From NCBI GenBank assembly GCA_009801015.1, contig VHZZ01000437.1, positions 32,314-83,022 on the forward strand: 50,709 nucleotides of DNA, read 5' to 3'. The notes below the pieces were generated by a model. It saw nothing but the letters and a program-made list of their open reading frames with translations, was not told where the DNA came from and did not search any database. The DNA is from Silene noctiflora (Eukaryota > Streptophyta > Magnoliopsida > Caryophyllales > Caryophyllaceae). This document shows positions 9,561 through 19,473 of the stretch, in pieces (position 1 is the stretch's first letter; each line of letters starts with the position of its first letter). The translations under genes and the position numbers were made by a program.

Positions 9561-10755
9561 GATGACAGATGGACTAAATTGAGTATGGAGGCCTATTAAT
9601 TTGCCTATAAAAGACACTCCTAAAATAGAAATATAAACAATTGACTGAGACACTCCAAAATGAAATAGGTAAACAAATGATCGGGATGAAGAGAGTATAT
9701 CCTAAAGTGTGATGAGATTTGTATCATTATTGTATTTTTGCGATAAGGCGCCACCGTGTGGTACCAAATCGATTTCGGCGCCACCATAATTAAAAAATAA
9801 AAATAAAAAAATGTAAGTTTTCGTTTTTGCGCCAAAGTTTGAAGGATAGATATGTAATTTAATACCTATTTAGAATAAAAATTTTAACTAAATTAAATTT
9901 TATCTAATTATTTTACAACAAAACTCAAGAAATATTCTAATGATTTTATTTATTTATCCACTATTAACTATAATTAATTATGCAATTTTTAGTTCCCGAA
10001 CTACCCTTTCTCACTAATTAGTTTGAAATACAAATTTTAGGGAAGGGAAATGAAAATAGTTATATAATTTACCATAATACCTTCGATGGAGCTCAATTTG
10101 AGTACAATCCGGTGGCATCATCTCATTTTCCATATTAATAATCTAAATGAGGAAATATCCTCATTACACTCTTGTGAGAAATTAAAAAAAAAAATGAAAA
10201 ATGAAATCCTTATAACCATTTTAATGTGATAATCTTAAAAATATTTCTTCATTAAGGTTGTTAATATAATATGATCTTTAGACACACGTAAGAAAATCTG
10301 TTATATTAGATTAGAAATTGAATCGACGTTTAGGTTGCGTGATAGTAATGGATATTTAAGATCAAGATATAATAATATAAGGATGAATATATAAAAATCC
10401 ATTATTAATTCCATCATAATGAAGTACTTAAAATTAATTAGGTTAAACTCGAAGACAATTACCAATTGATAATACTACGAATCGAGTCACTTAAAAAGGG
10501 TTCAATAGCTAAAGATTCTATCATTCTAAATCGATTCTAACGAACTTATAACCAAAAGTATTATAACAAATCTTAATAATGCAAAGGACGGCTATAATAA
10601 TCCAAGCATTATACTAATCATCCTCATTATCGTCACAAATCACATAATTTTAATCGTTACAAATGGAATGTTCATAGCATAAATGACTAATTGCTGAGAA
10701 GGAAAGCAGATTAGGTTAACCTTAATAAGAGATTATCGTAATTTAAAATTAGAGG
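9561..10755. other. AT-rich spacer, no supported gene
   Basis: About 9586-9700 resembles a decayed, reversed Stowaway interior (TAAAAGACACTCC, TGACTGAGACACTCC, AACAAATGATCGGGATGAAG). The rest is AT-rich single-copy DNA with no coding signature. About 9744-9790 carries a repeated GGCGCCACC. Confidence 0.4.
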
Positions 10756-10790
10756 AGAATGCACTCGACACGCGACAACCACGAGCATCT
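10756..10790 (+). other. Recurrent GTGTGCTCTCCACAC block, copy B (diverged)
   Basis: AGAATGCACTCGACACGCGACAACCACGAGCATCT-type sequence aligns with the block at 4561 (AGTGTGCTCTCCACACGAA, then TACCACCAATCTCT). It is 2.6 kb upstream of the start of VTL copy 2. It is the weakest of the three, with several substitutions in the core. Confidence 0.3.
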
Positions 10791-10934
10791 AATTGTTAAA
10801 TTCCCGTATCATATCTTTGGCATATACGAAACATATAAACTTATCTTTGAGGAACAAGCACTACATCAAAAGTTGCATGCACTAACTTTTTCATTTGCCA
10901 ATCAAAAACTTGCCATCATTTTGAGCAAATTGTT

Positions 10935-11137
10935 TAAGTGCCGGTTATTTGTTGTCGTATTTTATTTTAGGGTGTCTCAGTTAATTGTTGTCATTTTTAT
11001 TTTAAGAATGAAATTGATCAGCAATTCAATCATTCACACTTAATTTGTTTTACTTGTCATTTAGTAATAGGCCATCTCTTGTTTCCTTGGTCTTTGTGCC
11101 AAAATCAAAGGTTAATAATTGACCGGGACGGAGGGAG
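10935..11137. mobile_element. Stowaway MITE with decayed left end
   Basis: The interior (AGGGTGTCTCAGTTAATTG, TTCCTTGGTCTTTGTGCCA) and the right end GACCGGGACGGAGGGAG then TA match the copy at 9134. The left end survives only as CCGGTTATTTGTTGTC, so the CTCCCTCCGTC part is lost or mutated. Confidence 0.75.
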
Positions 11138-11289
11138 TATTAGAAGTGTGTGCCTTGTCATGGTTTTATAGGGTTTGTTTGACTAAATATAGGTAATTTC
11201 TTGTAATAAAGTAGTATTACCCCAATGGAATTGATCTTGTTTCATTTGGTCAATATAAGTAATCATGTAAATATATATTGGACTTGGAT

Positions 11290-12057
11290 TTTGTCATTTG
11301 GCTGACCAATCTTAATGCTTCTGTTGGATGGGTTGTTTATGATTCGTCTGGTGCTGCAAGAATGTTTAAAGGGGTAAAAAGTTTTAGTCTGAGTCCGCCC
11401 TACGGTCGGAGGCGTGGGGTGACCATCCCCAAGCAAGGTCTCGCTAACTAAGTCGCGACCCATGTTTATCTCTTAATCCCACCTTATTTATTTTGACCCA
11501 CTTTTACACTCCCAAGCAGAAAGTCGCGACCTAGGTCACCAACCCAATCATTTTCCACTTTCCAACATTTTCAATCATTTTCCACCCAACAAAAACCTCT
11601 CTCTTATACTTTTTTAATTACACCTATTTACTAATAAATTATAGATATTTGTGTCCAACAAATAAAAACTCGTCATGTGTCGGGTCACAAGAAATATGTA
11701 GAAGGTCACTCCATGACCTTATTTGGGTGGAGGTCATGCTAATTTTTGGATTAAAAGGTGATTAGGGTGACTCACCCCCCTCATGACCTACTTGTCCACC
11801 TTGCTTGGAGGTGGTCTCAGAGAAGTCTTGTTATGGGGTAGAGTTAATGGCTTCTTGAATCTTGACATTTTCTCGGATTGCTTACAGATTTTACTACAAA
11901 TCAATGGTTTGGAGAGTAGTCACGGCCTAACCATGGGGATTTTTGAAGACATCTTTGATATTAGTTTGTATTTTCACTGTTTACTCATGGTATTGCGGGC
12001 TAAAAGGGCTATGAGCTTGTAATGTTGATATTTTATTACGGTTGCAAAAAAAAAAAA
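11290..12057 (+). mobile_element. LINE 3' fragment with RNase H domain, interrupted
   Basis: The frame at 11293-11380 encodes NASVGWVVYDSSGAARMFKG, and that at 11811-12019 encodes LREVLLWGRVNGFLNLDIFSDCLQILLQINGLE. Together these match the order of a plant RNase H-like (RVT_3) domain: the Gly-Trp strand, then the helix and the SD motif. An A run at 12045-12057 follows the stop, as at a LINE 3' end. Between the halves lies about 400 bp of unrelated DNA with inverted CCAAGCAAGGT (near 11431) and ACCTTGCTTGG (near 11801), probably a later insertion with Thr/Pro-rich and GTCGCGACC words. The protein identity is from memory of the family. Confidence 0.45.
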
Positions 12058-13446
12058 ATATTGTCATTTTTATATCCCCTTTTCCTCTTAATTTATCCGT
12101 AATTATCTTTCATTTTACTAAATTTAGTAAATAAATTAAGTAAACATCCAATATATATAGTGTATTGTCCTTTGACATTTAACTAGAACTCCTTATTATT
12201 ACACAACATTAACGTTATTCATTTTGTCTTTAAATTAAGTGGAATAGTTGTCATTTTATCATTTTAAAAATTTGTATGCTACAATTACCAATTACTATAT
12301 ACAAGATAATGTAAATTGTCAATTATATGTGGCTCCCTCTAAAAAAAATATATATGTGGAAAAATTTGAAATTATATCTCTTTTGTAAAACCTTCCAATC
12401 ATAGGACAAATAAAGGAAATAAGAATAATTGAAAAATAATTATTTGTTATTTTTTAAACTTATTATTATAAGTATTTGACAACCTTATATTTAATGTACG
12501 AATTGCAGATAGACATTTATCTAAATATGACCTCATTAATCATTATCCTAGAATATCCGGCAATTAAAATAAAACAAATAAATCAAATACATACATTTAA
12601 CTTATTGTTATTGGACTGGCCAATCTTAACATAAAACAAGCTTATACGAAATTGTCACTTCCTTATAAAATTTATCTTGAAAAATTGTTACTTCTTAAAC
12701 AGTGGCGGAGCCATGATTTTAAATCAGCAGGGGTGAATATTTTCAGCGCCTACAGAGTGATAATCGTTTAAGATAACCTCGAAAAAATTCAAAAATTTTA
12801 ACTATGAATTTCGAAATTTTCAAACGCCAGCCCTCCCTCCTTCACACCACCACTGATTATCTTAAGTAACTTATACAAAAGTCTTAGGTATATACAGAAT
12901 GCCATATAAAAAATAGCTTGCTCTTCCTCATATTTTTTTTTTTTTTTTTTTGGAATGACATTTCTGTTTTAGCACTCACAACGAGGGTTGTTATATACTG
13001 TTGTCGAAGATAGACATCCCGATTTACGGCCAAAAAAAAAAAAAAAAATTGTGCATAAAGAATAGATAAGACTACAAAGTATAACAAACACAATACACTT
13101 GCTCATCATATTTAATTTAGTGGCATCATACTCATACATTCATATATCTCTTATGATCAATATTTCATAATTACAATCCCATCATTCGTTCAACTAACTA
13201 AAATAAGAAATAAAATACGAGCACAATTCTAACCAAATAAAATACATACATTCATCATTCCTAGGACGACAATAATAATTATTGCTTTTTTTTTGGTCTC
13301 TAATGCTCATCTTGTATTTCTAATTTAGACATCCCAACATTTCCATCATTCGTGTCAGACCTCATTCCGTCATTTGTTTACTTTTTAATTAATTTAAAAT
13401 CGTTCATATATAAAAGTTGAATATTTAAGTGAGACGAAAAGAGTAT
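12058..13446. other. AT-rich spacer, no supported gene
   Basis: The stretch includes a T run (12932-12951), an A run (13033-13047) and a GTGGCGGAGCC to CACCACCACTG stretch at 12703-12852 of the kind left by old retroelements. About 13345-13445 resembles half a Stowaway element (CATTCCGTCATTTGTTTAC, GAGACGAAAAGAGTA), just downstream of the VTL copy 3 stop. Confidence 0.4.
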
Positions 13447-14076
13447 TTATAAAATCCCGGATCCAATCAACTTGGTCAAACCAAAGGTAATAGCCATAGC
13501 AACCCAACCACCCAATAAAACCCTCAAAGAAGCCCTAACAACCGGTGCTCTACCCAAAACAGCACCTAACCACCCGAAAACCACCAGCGCCGCCGTCACT
13601 GAACCCACCACAACTCCAACTCTCACCCTATAATCCCTTATAAAAGACGCCGCCAACAAGGGCACCATAGCTCCAACCGAGAAAGCAAAAGCCGAGGCTG
13701 CAGCCGCTTGCATTGGGTTCGGCAAGTCCTCTTTATCTTCGCCTTCGCCTTCTCCTCCTCCTCCTTCGATATTATTCATTTGGTCTCTCTTCATTTGCGC
13801 AATCTCGGTATCAAGCTGGGAATAAACCGAGACAAACTCACCTATAGCCATGCTGCAAGCCCCGGCCACTAAGCCGGCAAACCCGGTTACGATCATGGCC
13901 CTGACGTCTTGTTTCACCGCACCTACTCCCATCATGAGGGACGCGGTTGAAACAAGCCCGTCATTGGCTCCTAAGACCGCGGCTCTTAACCATTGACCTC
14001 GTTTCGAGTAATCAAATGAGTCTTTATCCTCATTGTTTTGTTGGTTTTCCAACTTACTTGGTTGTTTAGTTGCCAT
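13447..14076 (-). CDS. VTL: Vacuolar iron transporter-like protein (VTL), array copy 3
   Basis: This encodes 209 residues, intronless, of the VIT/CCC1 family, and is closest to copies 1 and 4. It has YSKRGQWLRAAVLGANDGLV at about 24-43, GACSMAIGEFVSVYSQLDTE after segment 2, LPNPMQAAAASAFAFSVGA leading segment 3, and GRAPVVRASLRVLLGGW before the last segment. The short cytosolic loop is Gly/Glu-rich (IEGGGGEGEGEDKEDLP), another acidic replacement for the metal-binding domain of VIT1. The length fits the family, and the ATG is the first in frame downstream of the TATA box. Expected role is cytosolic iron efflux into the vacuole or another compartment (family knowledge). It uses more GC-rich codons than its spacers. 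Confidence 0.94.
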   Translation of the reverse strand: MATKQPSKLENQQNNEDKDSFDYSKRGQWLRAAVLGANDGLVSTASLMMGVGAVKQDVRAMIVTGFAGLVAGACSMAIGEFVSVYSQLDTEIAQMKRDQMNNIEGGGGEGEGEDKEDLPNPMQAAAASAFAFSVGAMVPLLAASFIRDYRVRVGVVVGSVTAALVVFGWLGAVLGRAPVVRASLRVLLGGWVAMAITFGLTKLIGSGIL

Positions 14077-14142
14077 TTTAGGAAGAATATTAGAGATTTA
14101 GAGAAGTTTTAAAATGGTTTAATTATTAAGTTTTGTATATAT

Positions 14143-14188
14143 AAGAGTATGGTGAGCACACGCCATAGATGAATGAGGTTATATATAG
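14143..14188 (-). promoter_or_regulatory. Core promoter of VTL copy 3
   Basis: On the minus strand TATATATAA lies at 14187-14179, about 103 bases before the ATG. It is followed by GGCGTGTGCTCACCATACTC (14165-14146), which is shared in part with copies 1 and 2. Confidence 0.5.
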
Positions 14189-16129
14189 GAGGTTATGAAG
14201 GGATTAATTAGTGGAGATTTGTCCACTAATGAAAAAGAAATTCTTATCTTGTTAAATTTATATGAAAAAGCAAAAGGAAAAAAAAAATTGAAAGCGAACT
14301 ATCATTACCTATATCTTCTGATACATAATCAACTTATGATATTATTATATGAGTATTTTTAATGGTTAATGTTTATTTGTCAAGAAATACTGCGACATAA
14401 GATGGGACACGGAAATAGGATAATGAATTCGAGAGTTGCTTTATTTAAGTAGTCAATATCAAAAATTGAATTATTTGTAAGTGGATCAATATATATTATG
14501 GTGGTTTGGCTTTTGTAGTAGTGAATCCCATCATTGTTGGTGACAATACGTTGATTCTATTAGCTTTGTATTAATTAGTAGTTTTGTTCCATTGGAATTT
14601 TACTAACTTTGAGCTATCGCATCAATGTTAAAAGAATTGTAGTGAGTGGCCAAATAATGGAAGAACATTTTAGGTCTTGGGTGATTATCAAATGCAAATT
14701 TTAAAGATTGCATGCATGTGCTAATTAATGATAATTCAGTGATCGATTTTTTAACGTATGCCCTCAATAAGTTATTCTCACTAATTATGTTAAAATTAAG
14801 TATATTCTGTTAATCTTCCTATATTTAGCTTATTGATGTATACCTTTACGGCACACGTTAAAAAAATCAATGATAATTAAGTGACATTTTTTTTCTAAAG
14901 AAATGTTGAGTCCGACCTTGTGCATGCCGTGATGTAAATTAATGGAACTTTACAAAAATCGATTCAAAATATAATAAGCGATGTGGATTCTGAGTAGAGT
15001 TTGATGTGTTGTGAGTGAGACTTGCACAAGTAACAAACATAGTGTTGTTACATAAGTAATATGTTATGTGGATACTTAAAGGGATTTGTCATTTTTTGTT
15101 TTAGTCTGTGGTGGTTGATCTGGTGCACATGATGACATCGACATAATATTTGTGGGATGAAAATAAAGAATGTGGCCGACCTGCAATGTTTTGGACTTAG
15201 GGTTAATGTTGGTTGGAGATGTCGACCCTCTTGTTATGGTTAAGCCCTAATTCGTAAATAAAATAGTATTAATAGTACGCATTCACTTTATAGTAACCTG
15301 ATTTATCTTTGTAGTTGGTCGGTTAACTAATAATCTGAAAGGGAATGAAATAGTATCCCAATCAATATAACTAGTTAATTGGCTTTCGATGAAGCCCTTA
15401 GGTTCGAGGAGGTGCCTTTACGATCGTTTTTTTTTTTCTTCTTTTTTTTTTCTAATAACTATGTTTTTTTCCTAAGAAGATAATTACTACTACTACTAGA
15501 ATATTGTGACTAAAAATAAGATGAAAAAATTGGACATATCGTGGTGAAAGGTGGAGATCTAAAGATTACCTAACTTATGAAGTGGGTGAATTTGGTCAAT
15601 TCTAGATTTCACTTGACCATAAAAGTCAACGCACCCATTTATTAACAGAAAACATGGCGCAATTTGGTCTATCCACTATGTGACCATGACTTTTAGGTCG
15701 AGATCTTAACTATCGCACCCTCCTCGACAAAAAATATGAGATGGTGGTATGAGTAGTTATATATGCAAGTGTGAAATTTTTGGGTACACCGGGTATACTA
15801 TGTCATCGTACACCTTATTTAATGAAAATATTAGAATTGAATAAACCCTTCATAAATAATAGAACATAATCTTAGTAAAATAAAAACTAAGGCATCTCAT
15901 TGGTTAGGGTGTACGATATTCTTATACACCCGCTGAATCGTAGAATTTTTGATATATGCAATCCGTAACAAAATTTTAATTATATAAATTGCCTTGAATT
16001 ATATTTTTTAGAGTGAAAACCGTAACTTTCTGACTTGGACACACGAACAAACGATTTCTTAACGTAATTTTAGGATGAAATTAAAGGCAACAAAAAAAAA
16101 AAATAATGAAAACATTCACTAAGATACTG
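14189..16129. other. Spacer upstream of VTL copy 3, no gene seen
   Basis: This is AT-rich DNA without coding signature. It contains T-rich runs at 15427-15452 and a CTACTACTACTAGAATATTGT stretch at 15487. Distal regulatory sequence for copy 3 may lie here but cannot be told from background. Confidence 0.35.
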
Positions 16130-16340
16130 TTCATTCTTGCTTAATATCAGCTCGGTTTTATTCATTTAGGTTCAATTCAGTTCAGTTCAGCTCTATTCAA
16201 TTCAGTTATGCGTTTTCTAGGCGAAAAGATAGGAACAAGGCCTTAATTCAGCTCAACTCAGTTCCATTCATTTCAGTTCAGCTTAACTCTATATATTCAG
16301 CTCATATCAGTTAAATTCAACTCCTTTCAAGCAAAAAAAA
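16130..16340. repeat. TTCAGTTCAGCTC dispersed repeat, copy 1
   Basis: The stretch reads GTTCATTCTTGCTTAATATCAGCTCGG and then many TTCAGTTCAGTTCAGCTC, AACTCAGTTCCATTC and AACTCCTTTCA words. An internal CTAGGCGAAAAGATAGGAACAAGGCC looks like an element end. A second copy of the same order lies at 20934-21080. It is a dispersed repeat of unknown class. Confidence 0.5.
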
Positions 16341-16589
16341 AAAGGTCTAAATATGATAAAAATAAATTAATATACTTAAATTTTTAACGTGTAACCTAAC
16401 TCTTAAGAACCCCCATTAGAGCAGAAAAACCGATAAATTATAAAATTAAAGTTGAAGAAAGTCTAGTAAATTTGACTTTATTTTCATCATCATAGTGACC
16501 CCCAAAAACAAGGCGGGCACCATGACAATGGATTGCTGAGGAGGAAGCCATAATAGTCCAACTTTTGTGACGGTTTAAGACGCAAGTGT

Positions 16590-16650
16590 CGGAATATAAT
16601 AATAGATGGAGTGTGCTCTCCACACAGCTACCACCACCTGCATTTGTTTT
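16590..16650 (+). other. Recurrent GTGTGCTCTCCACAC block, copy C
   Basis: GTGTGCTCTCCACAC at 16611-16625 is identical over 15 bases to 4562-4576 and is followed by AGCTACCACCACCT (compare GAATACCACCAATCT). A TATA-like TATAATAATA precedes it by about 8 bases. It is 2.5 kb upstream of the VTL copy 3 start. A minus-strand open frame of 61 codons ending at 16438 overlaps it and looks fortuitous. Confidence 0.5.
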
Positions 16651-17220
16651 ATTATTTTCAGCAACTATTAATTTTTACTATTTTTTTTCTTTTTTCTTTT
16701 TATCTTCAATTTTCAACTTTAAGTACATAAAAATATGAAATTGACAGATTTGTTTATGTAAAGTGTCATGTGCCCAATAAGGTTGGGATTGATAGGCCAA
16801 TTTTGCATTAACATGCATTATTTCTATACGTGGTGATATAGATTGATTTTATATAAAGATGTTGCAATAATTTATTTGGTTCGTATCAAATTATTTGGAA
16901 TATGTTGGCTTGTTGTAGATCAATCCATTGTACAATGCTTCATTCTTATGATTCTTGAATGTAGATTTTGTCGGCTTTTTAAGTATTGTTCGACTTAAAT
17001 TTTAAATAGTTAAAATGAAAAACAAGTGACTGGAACATAAGGAGTAAATAGAAAACTGTTTTAATGAGTTCAAAAAATTAAACTTGTGTCGAATTGAGAA
17101 AAAGCTCGACCTCGATCTGTTTGTGCATGAATTATTTCAATGATTTATATTTCTATTATACATTCCTTCTCGCAATAAAAGGTAAAGAGAAAAGATAGAC
17201 AAAGAATATCCCCAAGGATA

Positions 17221-17267
17221 AATTCGTCGCCAAATTACAGTCGCCCGAAACCTGATTTCTTGTAGTG
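17221..17267 (-). mobile_element. CACTA transposon end
   Basis: TTTCTTGTAGTG ends at 17267, which is CACTACAAGAAA on the minus strand, the canonical outer end of plant CACTA elements. GTCGCCAAATTACAGTCGCCC just inside resembles subterminal repeats. The opposite end was not found nearby, so this is a solo end or a decayed element. Confidence 0.4.
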
Positions 17268-17764
17268 GAAGCTCAGCTCTGCCCAAATGGGTCATGGCCC
17301 GGGCGAGCTTCTCAAGAATAAGTAATTCATGGAAATAAATAGAGAATTCTTACCACTCGAGCTAATAATACGAGTAATTATCTCTCTATCTCTTTTTTTT
17401 TTTTCAAATGAGCGCACTATGTCGCGGAAGGAAATCAAACCCTTAACTTCATGATTGACATAAAAGAATTCTTACAACTTGAGCTACTCGTAACTCTTTC
17501 TCGCAAGTAATAATCTTAACATGCATATATAATCATGCACACAATTGTTTTGACAGAATTGTTTTGAAATTCTAAAGTAATCACTATTGTCAGAGAAGCT
17601 AATTAAGTTAAATCAAGTAAAAGATTGAAACATGGTTAGTGTACTTGTCCTAAATCGGTCCATAAATGATCAGATTGTTTTTTTACACCTAAATAAACAA
17701 ACACTGTATTCTTTTTAGGGCAAAAAATGACACAAGTATTCGCTTATTGCAGGAGCAACTTTTA
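17268..17764. other. Spacer, no gene seen
   Basis: AT-rich DNA with a T run at 17393-17405. Two stretches (17335-17380 and 17460-17495) share AATTCTTAC and GAGCTA words, which suggests an old repeat. Confidence 0.3.
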
Positions 17765-18060
17765 GGGTGTGTTTGGATATCAAAAGTGGCGAGAAAGGGA
17801 GGGGAGGGGAGAAGAAAGAAGAGAAAGGGAGGTAAGGGAAGGGGAGGGCAAATGGAGTATGGGTGTTTGGATACAATTTCCTTCCAAATTTTACCTATTG
17901 TGGAGAGATTTTGATTTGCTTTGGAGGAGGGAAAATGGATCCGTCCAAATCTCCCCCCTCTATTCCCTCCACCCTTATTTGCTATCCAAACAGGGGATTT
18001 TAAATCTCTTACTCTCACTCCCTTTCTTTTCCCTCCAAACCCCCCAATCCAAACACACCC
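17765..18060. mobile_element. PIF/Harbinger-like MITE, 296 bp, purine-rich
   Basis: The ends GGGTGTGTTTGGAT (17765-17778) and ATCCAAACACACCC (18047-18060) are perfect 14-base inverted repeats. TTA lies on both sides (17762-17764 and 18061-18063). The left half is GAGGGGAGGGGAG-rich and the right half CTCCCTTTC-rich, so the whole element can fold back. The open frames inside it on both strands are by-products of this composition. Confidence 0.8.
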
Positions 18061-18678
18061 TTAAAGACTAATAGCTCTGTTAAGGAGTAATTTAAGTAAA
18101 CGAGCTCAAAAATTTTATACCGTTAGACCGGAAAATTGAAAATAACTTTGGACATTTATAACTATGAGTAACCTTTCAAAGTACCCAAAAAAAATTTTCT
18201 TTAGACATTGCTTTGATTTAGTGATGGTATCAGCACATGTCTCTACTTTTAGGAGTGATTTAACTCTAAATCTAAAAATGTTTCGATTTTACATGAACCA
18301 TTTCGATAGTTATTCCATTTATTAGTCTCATTTTAATACTTTTTTTTATCTAAAAACATTGAAAAAAATTGTTCATTTTACGAAAAATTCTTGTATCTTT
18401 CAGAAGGACCATACATAATATTCCATTTGGTTGATTGCTTTTAGGGATAAGGAGTACAATTCTGACCATACATTTAACCATTGGAACTTGTTTTTTTATT
18501 ATTATTACAATTGTCAATATAAGGAGCACTACAACAAACTTGTGATTAGCTTATTTCGTACATAATTCTACTCTTACCAAGGTAGTTATTTAGCACTTTT
18601 TACCTCTTAATCACCGTCATTAGTCATTAATTAACCACACGCATTTCTAAGCACCAACGTAATACAAAACGTCAAAAG
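18061..18678. other. 3' flank of VTL copy 4
   Basis: No gene is seen. CACTACAAC at 18526 resembles a transposon end but has no partner. Bases from about 18600 probably hold the 3' untranslated region of VTL copy 4. Confidence 0.3.
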
Positions 18679-19356
18679 TCAAAACCCATTTGACGCCATC
18701 AACTTGGTCAAACCAAATGTAAGAGCCATAGCAATCCAACCACCAACCAAAACCCTAGCACTTGCCCTAACCACCGGTGCACCGCCTAAAACAGCTCCAA
18801 GCCACCCAAAAACCGCTAAGGCGACTGTCACGGCCGCTGCAACGACTCCAAGTCTCACCTTATAGTCCTTAATAAAAGAGGCTGCCAATAATGGAAACAT
18901 AGCTCCTACTGAAAAAGCTAGGGCTGAGGCTCCTGCTGCTTGTAGAGGGTTTGGCAACTTCTCCTTCTCATCCTCATCGTGCTCCTCAACCGCGATTTCT
19001 CGTTTCATTTGCGCCAACTCGATATCAAGTTGGGAGTATACAGACACGTACTCACCAATGGCCATGCTACATGCTCCAGCCACCAAGCCTGCAAACCCTG
19101 TTAGGATCATGACCTTGATGTCTTGCTTTACCGCGCTTATCCCCATCATTAGTGATGCTATTGACACTAGTCCGTCATTGGCTCCTAGGACCGCGGCTCT
19201 TAACCATTGAGCTCGTTTTGAGTAGTCAAATGTCTTGTTTTCTTCGACATTCTCAACTACTCGAGTTTGAGTCTGAGTCTGAGTCTGGGTAGTTTGGGTC
19301 CTTTGGTTATCGTCTCTATTGGTTGAGACGGCCATTTCAAGCTTTCTCGATTCCAT
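18679..19356 (-). CDS. VTL: Vacuolar iron transporter-like protein (VTL), array copy 4
   Basis: This encodes 225 residues, intronless, and is a standard member of the array. The N-terminus (residues 1-40) is Thr/Gln-rich with a TQTQTQTQT run coded by an imperfect GAGTCT repeat (19264-19292). YSKRAQWLRAAVLGANDGLV opens segment 1. GACSMAIGEYVSVYSQLDIE follows segment 2, LPNPLQAAGASALAFSVGA opens segment 3, and GGAPVVRASARVLVGGW precedes the last segment; here the usual GRAP is GGAP. The linker is EEHDEDEKEK, acidic as in copies 1 and 3. The ATG is about 110 bases after the TATA box and is preceded by AATAAA, an A-rich context. Iron transport into the vacuole is inferred from the family. Confidence 0.94.
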   Translation of the reverse strand: MESRKLEMAVSTNRDDNQRTQTTQTQTQTQTRVVENVEENKTFDYSKRAQWLRAAVLGANDGLVSIASLMMGISAVKQDIKVMILTGFAGLVAGACSMAIGEYVSVYSQLDIELAQMKREIAVEEHDEDEKEKLPNPLQAAGASALAFSVGAMFPLLAASFIKDYKVRLGVVAAAVTVALAVFGWLGAVLGGAPVVRASARVLVGGWIAMALTFGLTKLMASNGF

Positions 19357-19465
19357 TTTATTAATTTGGTAATGCGAAAACTTGCTAATTATGGAAATAA
19401 AATGGGAGTTTGTTAGCTATGAGATGAGTTTAAATGAGATGAAAACTCCTTTGCATGAGCATGGT

Positions 19466-19473
19466 TATTTATA
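19466..19473 (-). promoter_or_regulatory. TATA box of VTL copy 4
   Basis: TATAAATA on the minus strand lies 110 bases before the ATG, in the same place as the TATA boxes of the three sister genes. The post-TATA TGTGCTCAC block of copies 2 and 3 is not recognisable; CCATGCTCATGCA lies in its place. Confidence 0.5.

Noticed and set aside
8527..17267. CACTACAAGG at 8527 and CTTGTAGTG at 17267 as the two ends of one CACTA element carrying VTL copy 3
   Set aside because: The 3-base flanks differ (AGC and GAA), the subterminal repeats do not match, and the span holds many unrelated elements. They are better read as two separate ends.
17689..18071. Overlapping open frames of 100-109 codons on both strands
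   Set aside because: They lie within a purine-rich MITE with fold-back symmetry; their peptides are low-complexity products of GAGGGG and CTCCC runs.
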